A DNA stretch of 8,351 nt from Thermoprotei archaeon (GTDB taxonomy: Archaea; Thermoproteota; Thermoprotei; Thermofilales; B20-G17). The DNA lies in contig QMSC01000051.1 of NCBI GenBank assembly GCA_003649515.1, positions 1-8,351 on the forward strand, written 5' to 3'. Below are positions 1-5,303 of the stretch, piece after piece. The position numbers were made by a program, and so were the translations under genes. Numbering within the stretch: the first letter of the stretch is position 1; every line of letters begins with the position of its first letter. Under the pieces are notes generated by a model. The model did no database searches. It saw nothing but the letters and a program-made list of their open reading frames with translations, and was not told where the DNA came from.

Positions 1-803
1 ACCTTATCAGCTAACTTTAGTTGATTCAGAGCTTCTTTCAGATATCCGAAAGCCACGCCGGAGGCTATGATACCTACATCCTCGTCTCCATCCAGTTTTA
101 GGTGATTAAATTCAAAGTTTTCATTGAACTCTCTGATCTTCTCAAGCCGTTGAATAGCCTCACGACGTAGTCTCCTAGCATTAACGGGTAACAGGACCCA
201 CCTTTCCTTATTTCTACTAAACTTTCCCCCTTTCCTCCTTGCTGGAGGTATCTCTCCCAGAATAACGCTTCCCCTAGTGTGACATAGACGGGTGGTAAGT
301 CTAAGCATGATGAGGGTCTTAAACCTCTCTGAAATTTCAAAAAGGTATCTCGTAAGATCCTTGGCCTCGCGAGGACTGTATGGCTCGTATACCGGAACAT
401 ATCCTACTAGTCCATAAAGCCTATTATCCTGTTCGTTTTGGGAGCTGTAACAGTTGGGGTCGTCTGCTGATACTAGTACTAGTCCTCCCTCAACGCCTGC
501 ATATCCTAAACTCATAAAGGTATCGGCTGCCACGTTTAGTCCTACGTGCTTCATTGCAGCAAGTGCTCTTAGGTTGCACATAGAGGCTGCAGCCGCGACT
601 TCAAGAGCGACCTTTTCGTTTACAGACCACTCGACGTAAATCCCAAGCCTCTCAGCGACGCTTGCGATACTCTCCACAATCTCGGTTGAAGGTGTACCTG
701 GGTATGCCGTAGCAACGTTAATTCCCGCCTCTAATGCTCCCCGAGCTACTGCTTCATTGCCAAGCAGTAAAGCGATTTCTCCAGCTTTTCCCAGCAGGGA
801 CAT
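1..803 (-). CDS. iorA: Indolepyruvate:ferredoxin oxidoreductase, alpha subunit (N-terminal part)
   Basis: Subunit of the thiamine-diphosphate enzyme that oxidatively decarboxylates aryl-2-oxoacids such as indolepyruvate to the aryl-acetyl-CoA while reducing ferredoxin. It serves aromatic amino-acid breakdown in the archaeal cytoplasm. The visible 267 residues read through in one frame and are cut by the left edge; the family is about 600 residues, so the C-terminal TPP-binding half and ferredoxin domain are missing. Family marks are GNEAVARGALEAG (15-27) with YPGTPSTE (34-41), VNEKVALEVAAAAS (61-74) with the likely TPP-activating Glu63, AMKHVGLNVAAD (83-94), DDPNCYSSQNEQDNR (114-128), and FSRNKERWVLLPVNARRLR (195-213). 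I chose the ATG at 803 because homologues begin close to the first motif. A TTG at 830 is in frame but would only add nine unlike residues. No strong Shine-Dalgarno is seen, so the leader may be very short. iorB would be expected beyond the left edge. Confidence 0.95.
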   Translation of the reverse strand, partial: MSLLGKAGEIALLLGNEAVARGALEAGINVATAYPGTPSTEIVESIASVAERLGIYVEWSVNEKVALEVAAAASMCNLRALAAMKHVGLNVAADTFMSLGYAGVEGGLVLVSADDPNCYSSQNEQDNRLYGLVGYVPVYEPYSPREAKDLTRYLFEISERFKTLIMLRLTTRLCHTRGSVILGEIPPARRKGGKFSRNKERWVLLPVNARRLRREAIQRLEKIREFNENFEFNHLKLDGDEDVGIIASGVAFGYLKEALNQLKLADK

Positions 804-833
804 AAGCGTTTCACGACAATATAATTTCAATGT

Positions 834-846
834 GATTATTTACCTT
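834..846 (-). promoter_or_regulatory. Candidate BRE/TATA of iorA
   Basis: Read on the minus strand, AAGGTAAATAATC combines a purine-rich BRE-like stretch with an A/T-rich TATA-like core. The core centre lies about 37 nt before the iorA ATG, which would place transcription start near 813 and give a short leader. A second A/T-rich stretch (AAATTATAT, about 819-827) is an alternative but lies close to the start codon. This is pattern matching only. Confidence 0.35.
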
Positions 847-849
847 ACC

Positions 850-869
850 GCTAACCAGAGTTTGGTAGC
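850..869. repeat. Imperfect hairpin-forming inverted repeat upstream of iorA
   Basis: GCT-A-ACCA / TGGT-AGC arms form seven pairs with one bulged A around a five-base GAGTT spacer. It lies just upstream of the proposed iorA TATA box, so if real it would act as a DNA site rather than as a leader RNA structure. Confidence 0.35.
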
Positions 870-874
870 TTTGT

Positions 875-892
875 TTTCTCATGTATGAGAAA
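875..892. repeat. 18-bp dyad between iorA and tRNA-Tyr
   Basis: TTTCTCATGTATGAGAAA has two perfect 8-base arms separated by 2 bases. It sits 72 bp upstream of the iorA start and about 30 bp beyond the tRNA 3' end. It could be an operator or activator site for iorA. It is unlikely to be the tRNA terminator, because a T-run already lies between it and the tRNA. Confidence 0.5.
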
Positions 893-908
893 TGTGAGTG
901 AGTAATTA

Positions 909-920
909 ATAAAAAGAAAT
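909..920 (-). terminator. T-rich terminator after tRNA-Tyr
   Basis: Immediately after the tRNA 3' end the minus strand reads ATTTCTTTTTAT. It has a run of five T followed by more A/T, with no GC stem. Archaeal RNA polymerase commonly stops at such oligo-T tracts. Confidence 0.55.
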
Positions 921-921
921 A

Positions 922-1054
922 TCCCGCCGCCCGGATTTGAACCGGGGACCATCCGGTAACCGCGTCTGCTAACCCCCTTTCATTCCCTCCGTGAGGAGTG
1001 TCGGGGGGCGGGATACCCTACAGCCGGACGCTCTGCCAGCTGAGCTACGGCGGG
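922..1054 (-). tRNA. tRNA-Tyr (anticodon GUA), intron-containing
   Basis: On the minus strand the whole cloverleaf can be folded: acceptor CCCGCCG/CGGCGGG with discriminator A; D stem GCTC/GAGC; anticodon stem TCCGG/CCGGA; anticodon loop C-T-GTA-G-A after intron removal; a 5-base variable region; and T arm CCCGG/CCGGG around TTCAAAT. The mature tRNA is 73 nt. The C1-G72 pair is the archaeal and eukaryotic tyrosine identity element and agrees with the GTA anticodon. CCA is not encoded: the bases after the discriminator are T-A-T, so the CCA-adding enzyme must supply it. A 60-nt intron follows G37. An upstream A/T-rich box at about 1081-1088 and a downstream T-run suggest its own transcription unit. 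Confidence 0.95.
958..1017 (-). other. 60-nt tRNA-Tyr intron at position 37/38
   Basis: The boundaries give a purine (G) at 37 and A at 38 and restore a seven-base anticodon loop. In the standard bulge-helix-bulge register the 3' bulge is TT^A, the central helix pairs C32-U35 with GCGG near the intron end (two of four pairs are G-U), and the 5' bulge is AG^G. The outer intron helix is weak near the bulge, with a stronger C5/G5 pairing further in and a CTCC-TCAC-GGAG hairpin at the tip. This is therefore a relaxed rather than textbook motif. The exact splice points are inferred from tRNA geometry. Confidence 0.8.
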
Positions 1055-1079
1055 TCCATTATTTCTACACATTTATGGA

Positions 1080-1089
1080 ATATTTATCT
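1080..1089 (-). promoter_or_regulatory. Candidate TATA box of tRNA-Tyr
   Basis: The minus strand reads AGATAAATAT, a TATA-like element centred about 30 nt before the mature 5' end. That allows a start a few bases upstream and a short trimmed leader. No other gene on this strand begins nearby. Confidence 0.45.
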
Positions 1090-1192
1090 CTTTCTCCATA
1101 CACATTGAGTATTCCGGCTCTACTGGCATATCGAAGACCGTATTCGGCTGGGTGATTTTCGGGATGAATTTTGTTTCATATTTTTTCAATTC

Positions 1193-1206
1193 TAAACCTT
1201 TATTTC
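1193..1206 (+). promoter_or_regulatory. Candidate BRE/TATA for the CFI-box cluster
   Basis: TAAACCTTTATTTC resembles an archaeal BRE (A-rich) plus TATA element. Its centre is about 50 nt before the ATG at 1252, predicting a transcription start near 1229 and a leader of roughly 23 nt that would still include the GGGGGG ribosome-binding stretch at 1241-1246. Confidence 0.4.
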
Positions 1207-1251
1207 CCTCCTTTTCACTATAATGGGTAAATTTGGAACCGGGGGGTTACT

Positions 1252-2991
1252 ATGAATATTACAAAAGCTATAGTACCCATAATACTGCTTCTCTTGATAG
1301 CAGTGTCTCTCTCCCCACTTCCTATAACGATCGAACAGCCCTATAAAATAACTGAGCTAAAGTTCAAGATATATGCTGATGGCTCCGTTGAAGTTACCTA
1401 TAAAATCTCATTAAACTACACGACTACCACCATAGAACTTCCCCTTTATGGCAAAGTTTACGTTGATACTCTTGTTGTTGTCAATGAAGAAAAACTGCCA
1501 TTAACTTACGAGGTTTCTCAGAACACTTTAACGGTCGATGTGGCAGGGTCTCGAGAGGTGGTAGTGGTCTACCTCACGGACCTACTTATAAAGAACGAAG
1601 TCTGGATCCTTGAAATTAATGTACCTGTAAAGGCCACTATAATTCTCCCTCATAACTCAAGCGTTGTGGACTTTAACACCCTCCCATTAGACTTGAAGGA
1701 GACCCTTGAAGGGCTCGTTGTTGTAATGCCTCAAGGGAGCATACGGCTCACATTTACTCCTCCAGTATACTTGGGCGCGCTGTTACCCTTTAGGTTGAGG
1801 GTTACCAGAGAGGTATATGTTGTCTATGAAGGAGAGGAAGTGCAAATTCCTCTAGTGGTTTTATCGGTATTTTACGAGGGCTCTGTGAGCATAAGCGTAT
1901 CCGCTAACACAACTAGCGTGAGCATAGTAAAGAAATCCTTATCCTTGTCCCTGAAAAAGGGCTCTAAACAGACATTGCTAGTTAATGTGAAGGCTCTGAA
2001 ACCTGGTGTAGCATGTATTACGATATCGGCAAGAAATTTCGGGCATGAGGAGTCAATAAGCGTAGTAATAAAGATCCTGGAGAAGAAAACTGCAAGAATA
2101 ACGCTCAATGTAGAGAAGAGCGAGTTTAAGAAAGGCGAGAAAGTGAAGATCACGGGCAAGATCGATCCTCCCATGTCGGTAAAGCTTGTTATAGAGCTCC
2201 AGAAGAAGGGCGAAGCCTGGAAGGTCTTAGGTTATGTAGCAACTGATAAAAATGGCGCCTTCACCTTCGTATGGACTGCAGAAATCACAGGTGAGCTCTC
2301 TTTAAGAGTTAGGTGGGAAGGATCTAGGGAGTTCAAGGAAGCCGTAAGCAATGAGGTGTCCATAAGGGTTAAGGAGGAAAGAAAATGCTTTATAGCTACG
2401 GCGACCTATGGTTCGGAGCTCTCTCCCGAAGTAAGTTTCCTAAGAGGCTTCAGGGATAATATTGTCAAGAAAACGTTCTTAGGCTCATGCTTCATGGAGG
2501 GATTCAATGCTATCTATTACTCGTTTAGCCCACACATTGCTAGTATAATCGAGGAAAATGCTATCTTGAGGAACTTAATGAAGGTCTTGCTCTACCCGCT
2601 AATCTTGTCTCTCAAGGTTTCAGCTGGGGCGTTCTTTGCTGTAAATCCGTATATAGGGACGGAAGCTGCTGTAGTATTAGCGGGCTTCGTTGCAAGCTCC
2701 CTAATAGGCGCACTCTATATGCTTCCTATCGTATTACTGGCGATTTACATTACTCGTAGGAGACCTTTGACTGGAATCTCCATAAGCCTTAATAATATAC
2801 TAAAGGCTCTTACAGTTCTTCTTCTACTCTCTCTGTTCGCAATGGCAACAGCGTCATATATTCAGAACGTAGCAATGGCTATATGCTCTTCACTGCTCTT
2901 TGTGAGCGCATCGGCTTTGGCGTCTCCCGCGATACTATTAAGGTTGCTAAGGGACGTAGATATAAGAAATATAAGATCGAAGAATAGCTAG
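1252..2991 (+). CDS. Surface/membrane protein with Ig-like domains, CFI-box and polytopic C-terminus
   Basis: No experimentally defined function is recognised. Residues 6-21 are a hydrophobic signal-like segment, so residues from about 25 to 375 are probably outside the cell. This part is beta-rich: an N-terminal domain (30-185), a CARDB/NEW3-like domain (about 190-277), and an Ig-like domain (about 281-373) with the EFKKGEKVKITGKIDPP signature at its start. N-x-S/T sequons occur at N55, N135 and N219. CFIATATYGSELSPEVSF (379-396) is the CFI-box, followed by the usual RGFRDN tail and a hydrophobic helix (about 443-463). In most such proteins the box domain ends the protein. Here about 110 more residues add further membrane segments (about 470-500, 515-534, 540-565) before a basic tail. 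Start: ATG preceded by GGGGGG at a 5-base gap. The next gene begins about 20 bp after the stop, suggesting an operon. Confidence 0.85.
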   Translation: MNITKAIVPIILLLLIAVSLSPLPITIEQPYKITELKFKIYADGSVEVTYKISLNYTTTTIELPLYGKVYVDTLVVVNEEKLPLTYEVSQNTLTVDVAGSREVVVVYLTDLLIKNEVWILEINVPVKATIILPHNSSVVDFNTLPLDLKETLEGLVVVMPQGSIRLTFTPPVYLGALLPFRLRVTREVYVVYEGEEVQIPLVVLSVFYEGSVSISVSANTTSVSIVKKSLSLSLKKGSKQTLLVNVKALKPGVACITISARNFGHEESISVVIKILEKKTARITLNVEKSEFKKGEKVKITGKIDPPMSVKLVIELQKKGEAWKVLGYVATDKNGAFTFVWTAEITGELSLRVRWEGSREFKEAVSNEVSIRVKEERKCFIATATYGSELSPEVSFLRGFRDNIVKKTFLGSCFMEGFNAIYYSFSPHIASIIEENAILRNLMKVLLYPLILSLKVSAGAFFAVNPYIGTEAAVVLAGFVASSLIGALYMLPIVLLAIYITRRRPLTGISISLNNILKALTVLLLLSLFAMATASYIQNVAMAICSSLLFVSASALASPAILLRLLRDVDIRNIRSKNS

Positions 2992-2999
2992 CATACGAA

Positions 3000-3007
3000 G
3001 AGTTGAT
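3000..3007 (+). promoter_or_regulatory. Ribosome binding site that fixes the epimerase start
   Basis: GAGTTGAT matches the archaeal GAGGTGAT consensus with one mismatch and sits four bases before the GTG at 3012. A TTG at 3003 lies inside this site and has no usable site of its own, so the GTG is the better start. Confidence 0.55.
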
Positions 3008-3011
3008 ATCA

Positions 3012-4010
3012 GTGACGTGTATCGAGTTAGGAGAAGGTACCGTAGCTCTAATCACCGGAGGAGCAGGCTTTATAGGGAGTCACCTGGCAGAAGAGTTGGT
3101 AAAAAGGGGAGTAAATGTACGTATTTTAGATAATTTTTCTACTGGAAAACGAGAAAACATTTCTAAGATCGTAGATAAAGTAGAACTAATTGAAGGTGAC
3201 ATAAGGGATTCTGAAATAGTATCCAAAGCTGTTAGGGGCGTTGATATAGTCTTTCACTTAGCAGCAGTTGTCGGCGTTAAGAGGTACGTTGAAAATCCCT
3301 TAGAGGTAATAGAAGTAAACACTCAGGGCACCCATAACATATTAAGGGAGGCTTATAGGCAAAAAGTAAAGAGAGTAGTTTTTGCAAGTACCTCAGAAGT
3401 CTATGGCAAGAACTCTAATGTGCCTCTCAGGGAGGACGATAATAGGGTTCTGGGACCTACATTTATAGACCGCTGGTGTTATTCTACGTCGAAGGCACTC
3501 GATGAACACTTATGCTACGCGTACTATAGATTGAAGGGACTTGATGTAGTGATCCTGAGGTATTTCAACATTTATGGTCCACGAGCGAATACTAGCGCTT
3601 ATGGGGGAGTTGTATCGAGATTTGTAACCCAAGTATTGAGAGACGAGCCTCCTACGGTATTTGGAAGTGGGAGGCAAACTAGGACTTTCACCTACGTGAC
3701 AGATGCTGTAGAGGGCACGATACTTGCAGCAGAAAGCTCGAAAAGCTCAGGTGAGGTATTCAATATAGGATCGGAATATGAAATAAGTATTGTAAGTTTA
3801 GCTAAGCTTATAATAAAACTTGCTGGAAAGGAGGGACATTTAGAGCCCACTTTTATACCATATGAGAAGTTCTATGGGAGATGGTTTGAGGATATTATGA
3901 GAAGGGTGCCTGACATATCTAAGGCGAAACGCACACTTGGGTTCCAACCTAAAGTGAATTTAGAAAAAGGTTTAAAGTTAACAATAGAATGGTATAGAAA
4001 GCATCTTTAA
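3012..4010 (+). CDS. NAD-dependent sugar epimerase/dehydratase (extended SDR)
   Basis: A cytoplasmic enzyme of the extended short-chain dehydrogenase family, acting on a nucleotide sugar (UDP-glucose 4-epimerase, dTDP-glucose dehydratase and UDP-glucuronate decarboxylase types all share this fold). Counting from the GTG at 3012 (332 residues), the Rossmann motif is TGGAGFIG (15-22), D40 after the second strand suits NAD, GDIRD is at 62-66, HLAA at 82-85, STS (126-128) supplies the catalytic Ser/Thr, and YSTSK (157-161) supplies Tyr157 and Lys161. RYFNIYGPR (183-191) and FTYVTDAV (226-233) are further family marks. The length is normal. The exact sugar cannot be told: WCYSTSKALDEHL differs from classic GalE. 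The start could also be the TTG at 3003. The first core strand begins about 10 residues in, which is longer than usual. It lies between two membrane-protein genes with very short gaps, so a role in surface-polymer sugars is inferred. Confidence 0.9.
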   Translation: MTCIELGEGTVALITGGAGFIGSHLAEELVKRGVNVRILDNFSTGKRENISKIVDKVELIEGDIRDSEIVSKAVRGVDIVFHLAAVVGVKRYVENPLEVIEVNTQGTHNILREAYRQKVKRVVFASTSEVYGKNSNVPLREDDNRVLGPTFIDRWCYSTSKALDEHLCYAYYRLKGLDVVILRYFNIYGPRANTSAYGGVVSRFVTQVLRDEPPTVFGSGRQTRTFTYVTDAVEGTILAAESSKSSGEVFNIGSEYEISIVSLAKLIIKLAGKEGHLEPTFIPYEKFYGRWFEDIMRRVPDISKAKRTLGFQPKVNLEKGLKLTIEWYRKHL

Positions 4011-4022
4011 TTACTGGTAAAC

Positions 4023-4029
4023 GGGTGAT
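4023..4029 (+). promoter_or_regulatory. Ribosome binding site that fixes the small membrane protein start
   Basis: GGGTGAT sits four bases before the GTG at 4034. An earlier in-frame GTG at 4025 lies inside this site, so translation from 4034 is preferred. The spacing is identical to that proposed for the epimerase gene (GAT, four bases, GTG). Confidence 0.65.
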
Positions 4030-4033
4030 AGCA

Positions 4034-4273
4034 GTGTACTACATAGGGTTAATAGGCATGTTTCTCATAATTACTGGGTGGATAGTCTCATTCAAGGAGA
4101 CTCCTCCCTTTTCTCTATCTGTGCTTTACTGCCTAGGTTCAAGTCTCCTAGCCTACTATGCTCACACTTTAGGAGATCCGATTTTCCTATTTTTGAACTC
4201 ATTAGCAGCCATAGTTTCACTTTTAAATGCAATAAGATGTCTTGTGAAGAGCCGTAAAAAGGGATCAAGTTAG
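4034..4273 (+). CDS. Small three-helix membrane protein, unknown function
   Basis: It encodes 79 residues from the GTG at 4034 (82 from 4025). Three hydrophobic helices are visible at about 2-19, 26-46 and 49-70, with a short polar KETPP turn after the first and a basic KSRKKGSS tail, which suggests the C-terminus is in the cytoplasm. The layout (GLIGMFLIITGW, then a P-rich turn, then LGDPIFLFLNSLAAIVSLLNAIR) is loosely like small CBU_0592/PQ-loop-like proteins, but that is only a resemblance. It begins 23 bp after the epimerase stop, has a strong ribosome binding site, and shows codon use like its neighbours, so it is very likely a real gene and co-transcribed with the epimerase. Its stop overlaps the end of the oppositely oriented hydrolase gene by 9 bp. 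Confidence 0.8.
   Translation: MYYIGLIGMFLIITGWIVSFKETPPFSLSVLYCLGSSLLAYYAHTLGDPIFLFLNSLAAIVSLLNAIRCLVKSRKKGSS
4253..4264 (-). terminator. Possible oligo-T stop for the hydrolase gene
   Basis: Right after the minus-strand stop codon the strand reads CCCTTTTTAC, a five-T run typical of archaeal intrinsic termination. It lies inside the end of the convergent small membrane protein gene, so the two transcripts would overlap at their 3' ends. Confidence 0.35.
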
Positions 4274-5191
4274 GGTTTTAGCTGGACTTATAGTTACCTC
4301 CTTCATACCCTCCTTCCAATACACGTATTTAAAATCCCTCCAGTTCATGGAGGCTGCCCCCACACTAAATCGATTAGCAACGACTATACCAAGCCTATAC
4401 TCTATTCCCTCCTGCTCGGCTATAGCCAAAGCCCTTTCGATAACGATCTCAGCTACTTCTTGGGGAGTATAGTTCTCCGCTAAAAGACGAACGGCATGGA
4501 AAGCTGCTAGTGTTCTAAGCGCTACTTCACCCACGCCAGTACATATTGCTGCACCGTATTTATTGTCCGCATAAAAACCTGCTCCTACCACTGCAGAGTC
4601 GCCTACTCTACCTGGAACTTTGAAGGCTAAACCGCTTGTAGAGGTGCCTGCTACTATATTATTCCAACTATCCACCGCGATAACCCCTATCGTTTCATGA
4701 GATACCTTGGTCATTAGCCTGTAAATCTTCATGTAAACTTCTTTCCTGTAGCCAGTTAACTCTCCTTTCTCTATAGCTCTTAATAGTTCTTCCTTCTTCG
4801 CTTTTGCTTCTTGAGAGTGTTTTGAGGAAGTTGTACTCGCTAGCTCAACACCAAGTGCTTTAGCCAGCTTTAAAGCTCCCTCCCCAACTATAAGGACATG
4901 AGGAGACTCTTCTAATAGCCTCCTTGCCAGAGTTATGGGATACTTAACGTACTTTACAGCAGCAACGCCACATGCCTTAAGGGTCTTTCCATCCATAATC
5001 CCGGCATCTAATTCTACTTCCCCTAACCAATTGGGGTATCCATTGAGTCCCACGGACCTTACATTTGGGTCACCTTCTATTTCCCTTATGCCCATTTCTA
5101 CAGCATCAAGAGCGGAGCCTCCCTTTAGTAGGACTTCTACAGCTTTTCTTGCCGCCTTCACACCAAAGTCGTGATACGAAGCTACTAACAT
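4265..5191 (-). CDS. Glycosylasparaginase/L-asparaginase-family Ntn hydrolase
   Basis: An N-terminal-nucleophile amidohydrolase of the T2 family, closest in pattern to aspartylglucosaminidase, which cuts the bond between GlcNAc and asparagine; relatives hydrolyse asparagine or isoaspartyl peptides. From the ATG at 5191 it has 308 residues. GGSALDAVEMG (24-34) and ELDAGIMDG (60-68) mark the alpha half. HETIG (165-169) contains the self-cleavage site and nucleophile Thr167. GTSTSG (182-187), GRVGDS (194-199, with substrate-binding Arg195 and Asp198), GAGFYAD (203-209) and TGVGE (218-222) complete the site. There is no signal peptide, so it is probably cytoplasmic. Start: an in-frame ATG at 5257 would add 22 residues that cross the likely promoter, whereas the ATG at 5191 has GGGAG six bases upstream and fits the family's N-terminus. 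The region where the human enzyme has its substrate-stacking tryptophan reads SYHDF, so substrate preference is open. Confidence 0.9.
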   Translation of the reverse strand: MLVASYHDFGVKAARKAVEVLLKGGSALDAVEMGIREIEGDPNVRSVGLNGYPNWLGEVELDAGIMDGKTLKACGVAAVKYVKYPITLARRLLEESPHVLIVGEGALKLAKALGVELASTTSSKHSQEAKAKKEELLRAIEKGELTGYRKEVYMKIYRLMTKVSHETIGVIAVDSWNNIVAGTSTSGLAFKVPGRVGDSAVVGAGFYADNKYGAAICTGVGEVALRTLAAFHAVRLLAENYTPQEVAEIVIERALAIAEQEGIEYRLGIVVANRFSVGAASMNWRDFKYVYWKEGMKEVTISPAKTLT

Positions 5192-5217
5192 CTTTTGCTC
5201 CCTAACAAGGGTCGGCG

Positions 5218-5232
5218 TATATGTTAAAATGC
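5218..5232 (-). promoter_or_regulatory. Candidate TATA region of the hydrolase gene
   Basis: The minus strand reads GCATTTTAACATATA, an A/T-rich element about 27-41 nt before the ATG at 5191. A start near 5200 would leave a very short leader, with the GGGAG site (5198-5202) at its 5' edge. This location argues against the longer reading from 5257. Confidence 0.4.
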
Positions 5233-5239
5233 TTTTCCT

Positions 5240-5253
5240 TTCGAGAACTCGAA
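5240..5253. repeat. 14-bp dyad upstream of the hydrolase promoter
   Basis: TTCGAGAACTCGAA has two perfect 6-base arms around AA. It lies just upstream of the proposed TATA region of the minus-strand hydrolase gene and downstream of the end of the membrane-protein gene, where a regulator could bind. It contains no T-run and so is not an obvious terminator. Confidence 0.4.
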
Positions 5254-5303
5254 GCAAGAATTATCATGAGGAGGTTAGACGGGAGGTCTAGAATGCATGC
5301 TTG

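Noticed and set aside
306..334. C-box-like ATGATGA with a downstream CTGA (possible C/D box guide RNA); similar C-box at about 6087
   Set aside because: Both lie antisense within conserved coding regions, with no matching C'/D' pair at proper spacing.
98..400. Minus-strand 100-residue open frame inside iorA
   Set aside because: It lies in a different frame within the clear iorA coding sequence, with low-complexity, non-family composition. It is a shadow frame.
469..483. Tandem ACTAGT repeat
   Set aside because: It is explained by codons for Leu-Val in the conserved GGLVLVSADDP stretch of iorA and has no sign of a regulatory role.
454..639. Plus-strand 61-residue open frame opposite iorA
   Set aside because: It is antisense to strongly conserved iorA motifs (TPP-Glu region), with Ser/Thr/Ala-rich shadow composition and no ribosome binding site.
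1872..2174. Minus-strand 100-residue open frame inside the CFI-box gene
   Set aside because: It is antisense to the Ig-like domains, has no ribosome binding site or recognisable motif, and lies inside a well-supported gene.
4935..5174. Plus-strand 79-residue open frame opposite the hydrolase
   Set aside because: It mirrors the conserved alpha half of the glycosylasparaginase-like gene and has no independent support.
5192..5257. N-terminal extension of the hydrolase from the ATG at 5257
   Set aside because: The extra 22 residues cross the A/T-rich promoter and have no ribosome binding site, while the ATG at 5191 has GGGAG at good spacing and matches the family's N-terminus.
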